Shown here piece by piece: positions 1 to 12,000 of a stretch of 64,000 bases of DNA; the first letter of the stretch is position 1; every line of letters starts with the position of its first letter. A model generated the notes under the pieces. The model was not told where the DNA came from and ran no database searches. It saw nothing but the letters and a program-made list of their open reading frames with translations. This DNA comes from Gonocerus acuteangulatus (Eukaryota > Arthropoda > Insecta > Hemiptera > Coreidae). The DNA is taken from positions 97,689,710 through 97,753,709 of the forward strand of contig OX328125.1 of the NCBI GenBank assembly GCA_946811695.1, in the 5' to 3' direction. A program made the position numbers and the translations under genes.

Positions 1-190
1 AAGGGGGTTGTAGGGGCACTTTCCGAGCACGTGTGCTGGTGTTTCAGTCTCTCTACTACATTTGCGGCAGAGGGGCCCTACTTCACCCAAAATTCGTCCA
101 CTTACACCTGGCACACCACGAAGAGGTGCATAATTTACGTTTAGTTTAATTGCATTGGTCCATTCCGAGCCTGCCAAAACTTGTTTTTCA
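1..190 (-). pseudogene. Non-LTR retrotransposon C-terminal fragment
   Basis: Read on the minus strand, this stretch encodes a peptide ending in CRKCSRETETPAHVLGKC. The C-x2-C...H-x-L-x-x-C pattern following 'ETxxHVLG' is the C-terminal Cys/His knuckle found after the reverse transcriptase in several arthropod non-LTR elements. Upstream (higher coordinates) the frame gives EWTNAIKLNVNYAPLRGVPG, again typical of that region. The frame is lost by frameshift or stop above about 190, and the fragment runs off the left edge of the window. It is a relic, not a host gene. The clade (R2-like or other) cannot be fixed from so short a piece. Confidence 0.6.
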
Positions 191-1629
191 GTCATGAATT
201 TGTTCGCCATTCACCGAGCTCTTTGGGAGTAGCCTTAGCTCTTTCCTGGGTTGTTATGACAACCAAAGTGCATCTGCTTGGTGTAAACTAATGCATCACA
301 TTCTCAATTCAAGAATGTGATGTGAGGTTTCCTTTTCTTCAAAGCACCATCGACCAGTTGGCTCCTTTATAGTTATCCCTCTTAAAGGTGTTTCCTACTC
401 CTGTAAGGCCTTCCACAATCATTCTGAGGAGGTAGTTCGGCTTAGCTAAGATGGTGGTAGGTCCTATAAGAACACTGGAACAAAACAGAAATGATAGGAA
501 GAAACTTTCAAATAATGTTAAATGTTTGTTTAAAAACTCAATTACCTGGCAAAATCCCACTTTATCAAGGAAAATATGAACAGTAGTGGTGTCTAAAATC
601 AATTTGGATTTTGTTAGTTTTTGTTGTTGATCTATTGAACTTACTAATTAACTAATTATCTAATTATCCACTGTTCCCTTGTTGTAGTGGCAGAATTTAT
701 TGTTGAAAAGAAATGATTCTTATCAGTTAACCCTTAAAGAAAACAAGAATACAATTTGACAAACTCTTGACCAGTTTAAAAAATGTATTTATCTAAGACA
801 GCCAAACTGTTAGAGCTGAAGAGCCATTTCCGTGTGTAGTATAAACAGACAAAATTCAATGAAAGTATTTGTAAATTTAATACCAATTAGTTAATACAAA
901 AGTAGGATTATTTAATTAAACCCTAGAAACCATGTTTTAAAGCACAAACTAAGTCAGCAAAATTAAGCTATTGCTGCTGTAAATTGGAACATGTAAATTT
1001 GGTTTAATTTACCTCCCTGGAATGAATTATTGAGGAAAAATTAGGTATACCTGTAATTATGCAATTAAAATCTCTAAGCAATAACCAAACTTATGAACGA
1101 TAACCTTGCAGTCTTTATTTCAACAAAATTAGAATAACCTGACTGTTTTAAGTTAATCATTTTCTCCCACATTGTGTAAGAATATTGGAAAACGGTTCAC
1201 TGTAGACTTCTACTTCATACTGCATTTGATCAACAATGAATTGGAGTTAAATGAGTTTGTTTCTATTTTCATGAAATATTCATGACTTGGAATAGATTCT
1301 GTAACTTTTGAATGCAGATACATTTTCATTTGTTTGATTATGTCTTACCAAGCTATAATCATCGTATTATGTGTTATGTAAATCTCTGAATAAATGTATT
1401 TTTCCCCACAGCAGAATATTTTTCCTTCTTTCTGCTTTGTAATATTTTCTCCAGCAACTTACAGCTTACATTAAATCCATAACGCTGATCACGCAAAAAG
1501 TCATTTAAGTTTTTTAGCACATTTTTGATAGGAACATCTCAGTTGGAGAAATCAATGCTTATTGTTTAGTTTATCAATGTCCCACAAAATTAGCATGAAA
1601 TTAAAAAAAAAAAAAAAAGAAAAGAAAAC
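191..1629. other. No recognisable gene
   Basis: AT-rich sequence with short ORFs only. An 87-codon minus frame at 339-602 shows no family motif that I recognise. An A-rich tract at about 1602-1620 precedes the mariner relic. WTAP must have 5' exons upstream of 7425, but I could not identify one here. Confidence 0.4.
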
Positions 1630-1886
1630 AATCAACAGTTTCTATTCAAAGCTTTTCCAAATGACATCGAAGATCGATGAAGTTATGGAAAAGCACCAAG
1701 ATGACATGGTTCCTAAATACAAATAAAGAGACCATAAAAAAGGGCCTTACTCTCCAGATTTAACTCCTTGCAATTTCTGGCTCTCCAAAATTAAAACTGT
1801 GCCTATAGGAGAACATTTTGACGCCATTCCTGTCAATGAGAGCCAGAATCGAGTAGCTGAACGCCCAATCGACTGCTTACAATAAT
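1630..1886 (+). pseudogene. mariner-like transposase remnant
   Basis: One forward frame reads GPYSPDLTPCNFWL followed by SKIK...GEHFDAI. This matches the mariner hallmark 'PYSPDLAPxDFxLFPxLK...GxxFxS' that carries the last catalytic Asp region of the DD34D transposase. The frame starts after an in-frame stop near 1724 (codon TAA after MVPKYK), so the copy is broken. Only the C-terminal third is recognisable, and no terminal inverted repeats were found. Confidence 0.7.
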
Positions 1887-2320
1887 GTATTCATTGTTGA
1901 GATAAGTGTATTGCTGTCCAAGGACAGTATTATATGAAATTCCATCTATAGCATCCTTCCTGAATTCTTGCCTTTTCTGGAGGAATGTAGCTATTCATTT
2001 AGCACTCATGACAGAATTTTATATATGTACACACTCGAATCTTATACAGAGGGTAAATGTAACAGTAGCGGACACAGTTAAGGAAATTTCTACAGTTTTT
2101 TCTTGCTCAAATTCTGTATTTAGTAGTCAGGAAGTTCACTTCCGGTACAAATCATGCACCAACCAACTCTTTAAAAGCATAAGCATAAAAATGTTGATTA
2201 TAACGTTTTTGTATTTGTTGTTTTAATTTCCCTCAACATAGAATTTGTGTCAGTAGTGGACACTTGGAAATTTCAAAAACTCAGTAGTGGACACTTCATT
2301 GATCTAGTAGGCATGCGGGA

Positions 2321-2675
2321 TAAATCATTAATTATTAGACTCACTGGGAAGCACTTTATTTGATTAATTAATTCATTTATTTCTTTAATATACTTTATAT
2401 TATTAATTTATGTATTTTTTAAAATAAACACCCTTTTAACTAAATTCAAACATTTTTATATCATAAACGACTATTTTGTATTTAGTATGTTCCAACTTTT
2501 TCTTTGAAAAACATAAAATACAAAATAGTCGTTTAGAATATAAAACTGTTTGAACTTAGTTAAAAGGATGTTTATTTAAAACAAATACATAAATTAATAA
2601 TGTAAAGTGTAGTAAATAAACAAATTAATTAATAAAATAAATTGCTTCCCAGAGAGTCTAATAATGAAGTATTTA
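2321..2675. repeat. Palindromic foldback MITE
   Basis: Two arms of about 160 bp (2321-2484 and 2515-2675) are reverse complements with roughly 85-90% identity by eye, around a loop of about 30 bp. The arms share ATTATTAGACTC near the ends and ACGACTATTTTGTATTT at the inner side. There is no coding capacity. It is probably a non-autonomous DNA element nested in the pogo-like element. Confidence 0.75.
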
Positions 2676-3373
2676 CCCAGTAATTTCCAGAACAGAACGT
2701 GAAAACCGATACATGCGGTTTCCAATATTAGACCCAAAGATAGGTTTCGGTAATTTCTATTTATTTATCTATTGCATTTTTACTCAAAATTCTGTTTTAT
2801 TTATTATTTAATGCAAAATCATTTCTTGTTCTGTTAAATAGTTGTAAAGTAGTAACAAGAATTTCATTTTCATTTACATCCTTAACTAAACACACACATT
2901 TTAAGTTCCTCTAAATGCCATGAATTGAACACAAAATGTAATCCCCGTCTTTTACATTATTAGCATCTTATATTTCTGGCTCCATGGTTCCTTTGTATGT
3001 GTGCATGGTCCCATTTCTTCACACTACCAGTAGAGGTCTCCCCGTCTTCATCTAATTCTGTATATTCATCCATAGCCGTATTTTAAGCAGGTTTAACGTT
3101 GCTATTAACTTTATCAAGTTCAACGTTGACAGTATGTTCAAGAATCTCTCCTTTATCTTCTTCTTCTTTCTCCACACCTTAATTAATTTCATCCAAATAT
3201 ATCTTCTTCACCCAATCCCAAACAGCAATCTTCTCTTTCGCTATTCTTTCTGCTGTTGTGGCTCAAGCTTTTTTAATTTTTTTTTTCCCTAATTTTGACG
3301 TCACTCATATGATGTTTATACTGATGTAGAGAACACATTTCTTGTTCTACTGGATACTTTTCCATTTGTCAGT

Positions 3374-3900
3374 CTACTTAAATTGCCGCTTGAATGGATT
3401 TGGCATAGGTGAACATTTTGAGCAGAAAAGATGATTGTTAATGCCATCAGCTCTGGCTAGAGATAAAAATTTAGAGTTCCCTGCATCATAATGAGCTGTG
3501 TCCATCCTTTTGCTGTCTGGAGGATGAAAATATAATATTGAATCACAGATTCTGTCAGCCATAACCATCACGCTCCTCTCGACTTCTTGTGAGGCCTCAA
3601 TGCCAAGCTACTGCCGCCCTCGTCAGATTCGTTGGCATTCGGGACCTCTCTCTTGGTTTCCGTTACCACAGTTTTAATATGCCCCCACACCTGATAGAGA
3701 TATTTGTTATGAGATCCACTTTTCCCCTCCGCTTTGTCCAATGCTATCAAACGTTTGATATATTTTCAAAGGCTAGCCGGGGAACTCCAGACTTCCTAAC
3801 AGCTTATGACAGAGCCATTCCTCCCTTCACATCAGCAGCTGCTTATATCAACCATTCTTTCTCGTATCTCCAAATTTCTTAGCACTTGAAGCCATCATGA
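3374..3900 (-). pseudogene. psq/pogo-type transposase remnant
   Basis: Translated on the minus strand from about 3900, the sequence starts MASSAKKFGDTRKNG and, after a frameshift, reads AAADVKGGMALS, a stop, then AVRKSGVPRLAF. This fits the Psq/CENP-B-like helix-turn-helix 'A...VxxGxxSxxxAAxxxGVPxxTL' that opens pogo/Tigger and jerky-type proteins. Two further minus frames follow (3568-3750 and 3374-3571), with DNRICDS-like protein-like composition that I do not recognise. Stops and frameshifts make it a pseudogene of the host element at 2047-4643. Confidence 0.45.
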
Positions 3901-4649
3901 GAGTCTATGACAATAGACAGTAACTTTAACCCATTGTTCATATGTTAGACATACACACCCCCACCCACCTTTCCGTGATTATACTTCATTCAAGCAATTA
4001 TCATAGCCTTCCTTCATAAACAATATTTTATTTCAGTAGTGGACACACTTTGTGTTAGTAGTGGACATGTGGTGTCCACTATTAGATGTAGCTGTCTGAT
4101 AAACCCAGAATCAAGACATTGTTAATAGTTAAGGATTTCTAGTAAATTCAGCCTGTTTCCAAGAGGAAAAGAAAATATCCCCCCAGCACTAGTAGTGGAC
4201 GGGTAGTGTCCACTATTAAAAATTTGAGAATTTTTGGTTTCAATAGTAGACAGGTAACTTTACCCCTGAACGACAGCAAATATTAAATATTAAACATCAA
4301 AAGACTAATCTACGCAGTGTGGTTCATTGGATAATGCTTGCACACATTAAATAAATAAATGAATAAATGATAAAAAAATAAAAACTTGAACTTATCTTCT
4401 TAATGAAAGTGACTAGTGTACAATGGCAAACACCTTCATGACTGGAATGGTCATGTAAAATAAATAATAAGTGACATCCATGTTGTTTTGATTTAGCGAT
4501 CGATCCATAATTCACTACTAGAGTGTGTGAACTACACATTGTTATTTTGAAGCTGATTCAACGGCTGGAAGTCTTATTTTTTCAATTTATTTATACCTCT
4601 AAGTGTCCACTATTGGAACAGTGTCCACTGGTACATTTACCCTATATAT

Positions 4650-7165
4650 ATATATGGCTCCTAATAGCCAATATTATTGTTTTTATATTGCAGCAAAACC
4701 TGTTATGCTTTGTGGGTATCTAAAGAGAAAGATGCTTTGTAAAAATAAGCAAAATGGGTCCATTAGGTGAGGGGATTTATCCCAAAATCGAATTATTATT
4801 TTGCCTAAGCTGGTCAATATTTTTGCTTTCTTAAGGACAAAACTTAGTAGACATGGTGCCCAATTAATGAGGAACATGTATTGTAAAAACAAGAAAAACA
4901 AACTTAAAATGTTAAAAATTCTTCATAAATATAATGTTCCAGAAAAAATATCTAGAAGTGAAGGAGCAGATTAATAAAAAAAAAAAAAAAAAAAAATTAA
5001 TTCTAAGCTCTTCAAATCACTCTAATACATGGAAACACAGAATATTGTACCTTAAACATAAACTAAATCATTAAAACAACTTATACTATAATAACCTTGC
5101 ATATTGTTTTGCCTTGTAAAGAGTGCCCATAAACCAATCATTGTAACATCATGAAATCTATCCAAAGAAAGTTTTTTATTTACATTTTCAAGTATTTTTA
5201 CCAAAACTGGAATGGTTTAATGATTCAAAAAAACATAAGCTATAGTATAATTACCTTTTTTGCATTAAATTACATCTTATTTGAAGAAAACTATCCCTTG
5301 AACTACCAAGCCAGATTCTCTAGGTCCTTTGGCCTTGTCAAGGGGGGGGGGAGCAGATAAGCAAACCTCACTCTTTTTTTTTCTCATTTATTTGTACAAA
5401 ATCACAATGGGTGTTTCTTCTATTATTGTATTGTTAACTAAATAATTTTGTAGACTATCATATTTAATAAGTTTTAACAATCTATACAAGTTCATTTTTC
5501 TAAAAAAATAAAGATTTCAAAAAAACCAAAGTCCATGTTCATTAGCTCTAAAAGTGGACTTATGTTATGTTGTTAGGGTTTGTAACAGTAAAAACCGATA
5601 TAGGTCACCAGATCTTTGAGATCTATTTAGGTGGATGAGGAGGAGGGGTGTTGGTAAACCTGAAATACAACTTAGGATTCCTTAAATTTTATTTTGTTTT
5701 AATTAGTATTTTCTTATTGTTTTTTTTTTTGTTTTTGTTTTTTTGACATGAATATGTCTTAGCTATGGCTTAGTGCAACGCTAAAACTGTAACGGTTCAT
5801 CTATACGAGGGTTCCGCTGCTATGGCGACTTACCCATGTGGTTACCGTACTATCAAAACCGTCAAATTTTCAAAGGTTATGATGTAAAATCTTTGGAGAT
5901 TAAATCTGTGGAGTTAGTTACAGCCTAATATTAACCATTACTAATGGGCAATAAATAATAGGCCCTCTTCCAGATGAATAAGAAATTGCATGGATAACTC
6001 ATTATGCCCCCTTTAGACATATCCATGATACAAGCTATTTCCCAAAGGGAAATTTCATTTGAGTTATTTTTTAAATGTCTTACCAACAATTGGGATATTA
6101 ATGCTGATTATTGTTATTAAAGCAAATAATTAGAAAGACTTGAAATTGGAAGTTTGATTATCTCCCTTGTGTAGTTCTAGTGTTAATAAACTTAATATTG
6201 TCGAAAGTTTCTAGTTTTTTTTTTTTATTTAAATAAATACTCACACAGGATGAATTATTTTATTTTAATATGCCAACATTTCGTCCTAAGTTGTACACAA
6301 TCATCTGGGATAGAAATGGAGTTTAGCTCCTTTCCTTACTAAAACAACGCCAGTTTTCATCAAATGCTCATGGAACCTTTTTCCGCCACAGTAATTTATT
6401 CTGATGACAAAAGCACTTTCAGAACATCTGTTCCATCATCAGTGCTGTTACATAGTACAAAAAATCAATAAACAAAACCTATAACATCAATAACAAGAAA
6501 AATTATTATTAAAAATTCTTATTTGTGGAAAATAAAATTATTTCGTTTAGAGCCTTCTGCTCAAATTCAGGAACATAAATGTGCTTTAGGTCCACCCGGC
6601 AAACCTATGTAAGTGGATAGGTTTATTTTTGTCAACATAGTCTTCTTTTTTGTACATGGCCAACGCGCATGCACGAACGCCAGCACACTTTTTTTTTTCT
6701 AAACACTCAGTTGTTGATCTGAATTAAAAAATCACAAATTTGAAACAATTTCATAATTTTTTGCTTGTTAATGTCCATCAAGGCTGTGGGTTATCAACAT
6801 CTTCCTCGCCTTTTTTAAACAAATTTAACCATCTAGAAACATACAAAATGAGAGGGAAGAGACCCAACAAGATTTATCATCGAGACACTTCACATCTACT
6901 AAAGACTTCTCTGGAATCTATAACAAAAACTAGGAAAATTAATCTAACTTGTTTTGCACTTAATCCAAAATAAAATTAAGTTGAATTGTTTCTCAGTTAC
7001 GTCCTTATGCTCTATGCTTTACAAAAATGGTTCAATTTTGATGATATTTGGCACAAAAATACTTTTTCTAAAACAAAAAGCAGCAGAATTCATTCACAGG
7101 CACACTATTTCTGTAAAATTTCAGCAGACATTTTTTTCAGTTATAAGCCTTTTGCATTGTTGCCT
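4650..7165. other. Unassigned AT-rich DNA upstream of the first visible WTAP exon
   Basis: Probably a WTAP intron or upstream region. I see homopolymers (A-run near 4976-4997, G-run near 5342) and repeat-like text at 6240-6430, but no coding exon, RNA gene or complete mobile element. I looked for the conserved WTAP N-terminal region and did not find it. Confidence 0.4.
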
Positions 7166-7178
7166 AAAGTTAATATTT

Positions 7179-7373
7179 ATTTATTTAAATTTTAACGTAC
7201 ATTATTATTAGCTAGGAATTTGAGACGGGTTATCTATAGGTTACTACCCTTTTCTAGCCAGGATAGGGCAGACGCCTTTTCTTTTTTCTAAAGAAAAGTC
7301 ACCAGCCCATAGTGGGAATCGAACCCATGACCCTTGGCACGGAGTGTTAAATCCTCACGGCCACTGGGCCTCC
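7179..7373 (-). mobile_element. tRNA-derived SINE (family A), minus strand
   Basis: On the minus strand it starts GGAGGCCCAGTGGCCGTGAGG, continues with a polymerase III A-box-like region and a B box (GGGTTCGATTCCC), then a body containing CTATCCTGGCTAGAAAAGGG, and ends in an AT tail (AATTTAAATAAATAA type). Flanking 12-bp direct repeats (AAGTTAATATTT at 7167-7178, AAGTGAATATTT at 7374-7385) are a near-perfect target duplication. Related copies lie at 20209, 21464, 23661 and 60070. It sits 51 bp before a WTAP exon. Confidence 0.8.
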
Positions 7374-7424
7374 AAGTGAATATTTTAGGTAATATAATTC
7401 TCTCAATATGTTCTTTGTTTACAG

Positions 7425-7549
7425 AAGAGCAGCTATCGAGCAAGGAATCTGAGGAAAAGCTGAAAAATCAAATAAATGACTTGTCTCTTCGGGAAAGGGT
7501 GTTGATGAGGCGTCTTGCTGCTAAGGAGCAGGATATGCAAGAATATGCA
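7425..7549 (+). CDS. WTAP: WTAP coding exon, coiled-coil start
   Basis: Acceptor TTTACAG|AA and donor GCA|GTAAGT. It encodes EEQLSSKESEEKLKNQI through KEQDMQEYA, matching the vertebrate 'ESEEKLKQQ...MRLATKEQEMQE' block. It enters in phase 1 and leaves in phase 0. Confidence 0.9.
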
Positions 7550-7783
7550 GTAAGTAAAGAAAATCTTAGTCATGTTGAGAGTGTGCTATACATAGTTACC
7601 TGTGAGTAACATGCAAAGAACATGTTAATCATAGGTTCATGGTTTCATTGGTATTTGATATATAAACATTAAATACTAATAAAACCATCTTGACTTATCT
7701 TGTAGTGTTAGTATGCCAGATTGAAAAAAATAGTTGTGTGAATGAAATGATTAAATGTTTATGATATTGTTAAAAGTTTAAAC

Positions 7784-7853
<70 letters not shown>

Positions 7854-9030
7854 TATGTACAAAAATAAATTGATTGAATTGGTGTGGCTCTACAAAACAA
7901 AAGTTCGTCACGCAGGAGCTGCATAACTAAGCACTTTCCTCAGAATTTTTGTAGTGCAGACAACATTACTGAATAATTTGCCGTAAATAGCCTATATAAA
8001 TAAAATAAAAACGTAAATAGTTCTGCTCATTTACATTTCTTATGAGAACTGTTTAATTATTAATGTTGTAAATAATTTGCTTCCAGAGTTACGTTAATAA
8101 ATGATATTGTACTACTTATAAACACACAAAAATTTCATTTTCCGTCTTTTGATCTGACGCAGGAACAGGATACAGTCCCCTATTGGGAGATAGCGCTCCT
8201 CGCAGCGGCGTTGTGAACCTACGTCTGGCGGTTCACATTTCTGATGAAACAGAGTTTAAAGTAAACCCTCCTTTCCAATTGACCAATTTAATTCATTTTT
8301 ACACCACTTCTATGTTGATACCCACGACGTATACCGCGTTTCGTTACAACACAGCGTTTTGTGACCGGTATGAGTATATTAGTACTTTAGGTCCGGACTA
8401 ACCCCCTCCCCCTCCGAATAACCCGATTTAGTTTATTTTTATAACCCATTTTCCCCTGTTGATTTCAACCACGAATACCAAGTTTCGTTGAAATGTAACA
8501 AAAATTGCGGCTGTTTTTTTTTTTTTTTTTTTTTAGTTAATTTTAAGTGCATCGACTGCCGAGGCCAATAGCACTCAATTGTGGCTGGTATTGGCAAATT
8601 GGTTATGTGGGTCCGGAGTAAATCCCCCCTCCTAATGAACCGATTTAGTTTATTTTTACAACGTATTTCACTCTTTAGATCAACATAACGAATACTGAGT
8701 TTCGTCAAAATATAACAAAAACTACGGCTGGCATGGTCAAATTAGTGTTTTGGGTCCGGAGTAAACCCTCCCTCCTAATGAACCGATTTAGTTTATTTTT
8801 ACAACGTATTTCTCTCTTTAGATAAACATAACGAATACAGAGTTTTGTTGAAATATAACAAAAACTACGGCTGGTATGGTCAAATTAGTGTTTTGGGTCC
8901 GGGGTAAACCCCCCCTCCCGATGGACCGATTTTGGTGGTTAACGAACTCGTTCAATCGTTTGCTAATTGAACGCTATATACCACGTTTCGTGAAGAAATA
9001 ACAAAAACTCTGGCCGCTATCGTGTTAACA

Positions 9031-9098
<68 letters not shown>

Positions 9099-12000
9099 GA
9101 TATATATAAATTTTAACGGGGGTCATTTTTGGTGTCTACTAGGTAGGATCGATGGAGATTTGAAGAAATTTTTCAAAAATTCCGTCATGAGTGCAACCTC
9201 AATAGCTACTTTCCTTCGGAGGAAAGTGCTAAAAAAGAATAATGATGGAGACATTACTTTGGAATTATGATTCATCAATAAGACCAATTTTTCTCAGTTT
9301 TGGCCTCCAAAACAACAATTATATTCTAGTTTTCTTCTTTTTATTTAAAAAAGAATAATTTAATATAAGACTGCTTCATGAAAAATGATCTAATATCATT
9401 TTGAAATAATGGGATAAGAGGAGTTCTGATGGCCATGAGTTATTAACCCATTCGAGATGACAATTTTTTTCGAACACTATCCCCAGGAGAAATTTGTTTT
9501 CCTTGATATTGTTCATTTTTAATTAACATGCTTACTATGGAAATCACCCAATTCATAAGTGAATTCACATAAATAAGATCGTTGCACAACGGGTGTGCAG
9601 CTCGCTCTCTGGGAAAATTTTAATTGCAAGGAGCAGATTGAGCACCATGTGTGAAAGGTAATCTGTGCTTTTTCATTGGCTCAAGAAAAATCGTATTTCG
9701 ATGACTAGTGTACTCAGAATAACTGATAAGTTAATGTTATTGCACACACGGTGTGCAGGCTGTCTTATAGCATCGGAAATCAACACTTGGTGTGCAATCG
9801 GTCTTGAATGGGTTAGGATACAATAACTCTGTGCCTATGATAGGGTGTTCAAATCTCACTAATAAATTAATAAAGTACATGTTATTTCATTTTAAATTTA
9901 GTATCTAAATCATATAAAGATTTGGAGACTTGGTCGCCACTAGTTGTTCATTTTTCCAGGCAGCAGACTTATAAGTTGGTCTTGCTCAGCTCCTCTGCAA
10001 ACCATTTGGATATATTTTAATCTTAAAGGATTGGGCAAATGAGCAAAATATGTAATACTGTATTGGTACAAGCTCTACTTAACGGACATGGCTCAGATGC
10101 TATGAAAGTAGATTTGTGGGACCTAAAAAATAATTTTACGTGGTGATGTCCAGCTACTCGAATCTGAGTTATCAAGTAGAGAGACTCAAAATAAAGTCTC
10201 TCTGCTTGAATTATTAGGAATGGATAATCAGTCCATGATGTAGACCTGAGGGGGGATCAGAGGAGAGAGAAAACTCCCACTGCAAATCAACACTTCTTTC
10301 TTCTTATCTTCTCTTCTTCCGTTACAGACATATTAATTAGATTAAGCTCTTCATAGGTTTTCTTGAATTTTATCTAATTTTCCTCTTTTAATTTTTCAGG
10401 GTCAGCTATCAGAACTTAAAGTAAGCCAAGTCCCAGGGAATGGTGCCTTACGGAATACACTCCTTGATCCAGCTGTGAATCTTCTCCTCCAGAGGCTGAG
10501 ACAGGAACTAGCAGATACTAGAACACGATTAGATGATACTCAGAATGAGTTGTCCGCTTGGAAATTTACACCTGATAGGTTGGTCACTCTGTTGATACTA
10601 TTGTCTGCGTAGTTTTGATCTCTAGTGAAGTGATTAGTATATCTAGCAGCTTATAGCTCTATAATGTTAGTTTCTGATTATATAATTTGCTGTTTATATT
10701 AAATAAAACTAAACTAAAAACCTTTGTCCTTTGGGGAGAAATAGAGGTGTGTGATCAAATCCCAACTATAGCCTGTTCAGTTAGATTGGAAAATTCCAAA
10801 TCCGTACGTACAAAATTCTGAGACAAATATTCCCTATGGTTTTGTCATTTGTAAATACCCATTTCAATGAACAAATAACTATGAGAAACTCTATAAAAAC
10901 TGATTATGTTTTGTTTGGGACCAGAGGAGACTTTGAGAGATCAGGCAAGGGAGATAGTGTTTATCAATACTTAGTCAAAACTAAGGCTAAAAACAATTGA
11001 AACAAGATTCCTTGTTCAAATAGATGGTTTGGTTGGAGGGAGAAGGGTGTGGCGTATATTCCAGGTGCAGAAAATTGGCAGTACAAATTCTCTCTGTTAT
11101 AATCTTATCACAAGGAGGTGTGTGAAGTATAACTTGTAACTTGGGGAAAGCATAGAGGGGGCTCGATGTTGCCAGCTCTACAACCCTCCCAGCCCCTGCT
11201 CTGCCTAGTGCTAGAGACTAGGAGAAGGTGGAGTAGCGGCCCAGGAAGCCCGTCATTGGCTAGAGGTGCCTACACCTTCCCCTATCCATCCACAGCCATA
11301 TGACAAGTTATATCTCTCAAACTATAGGTATTGATAAATATTAAACACTATCAATGGCAGGCTTAAAACTTTTTTTTTAAATAATGTCTAGTCAAATATC
11401 TCATTGTTGGTAAAATGCCTGCGGAACATGATGTCTACAAACACATCAACTACTAAAATACAAATAAGGAAACCTGAACTATGCAAAGATATGATCTGCT
11501 ATCAGATAGTAGATGGAAACCCCCATTCAATAGGCATTTTTATGTACTCTCGCGGATAGAAGAGTGACTAGAGCTTACAAATCTTACCAGTAGATATCGC
11601 AAAAAGCTGTCACAGTGATGGCTTTCAGTCCCGAAGTGAAGAAATGCCCTTGGTACAAAAGTGGCAGTCAGTCTATAGAACATGCCGGCCTGCTAGCATA
11701 AAGGTGACTTACAGTCTCAAATGGGCCAAGGCCTAAACATTTTATGATAAGTACAGATGGAATGGTTGGGATTCGGCTAAATAAACCTCAATATGATTTT
11801 GTTTTAAAAAAATCTATATTTCGGACGTTTCGGCTACTCATTGGTAGCCTTCGTCAGCTAAAATGACAAAAAAAGAAATTAATACAGAAACAAACAAGAA
11901 AAATTTATAATTGTGATAGTTAACAGAACTATAGATACAGTTTAACTTATAACAGAACATATCGTCTTAAAATTCTTAGAATGAGTAGAATGAAAAAGAA

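Larger units (their letters stand above)
2047..4643. mobile_element. Degenerate pogo/Tc1-like DNA transposon
   Basis: The left end reads TA then CAGAGGGTAAATGTAACAGT. The right end is the inverted form ACATTTACCCTATA, so both ends share GGGTAAATGTA in inverted orientation beside TA, the target of the Tc1/mariner/pogo superfamily. Motifs of the form AGTAGTGGACAC, or its complement GTGTCCACTA, recur near both ends (about 2065, 2253, 2285, 4035, 4058, 4075, 4190, 4207, 4603, 4621). A psq-type helix-turn-helix remnant is encoded inside on the minus strand, and a palindromic MITE is inserted at 2321-2675. The element is clearly dead. Confidence 0.5.
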
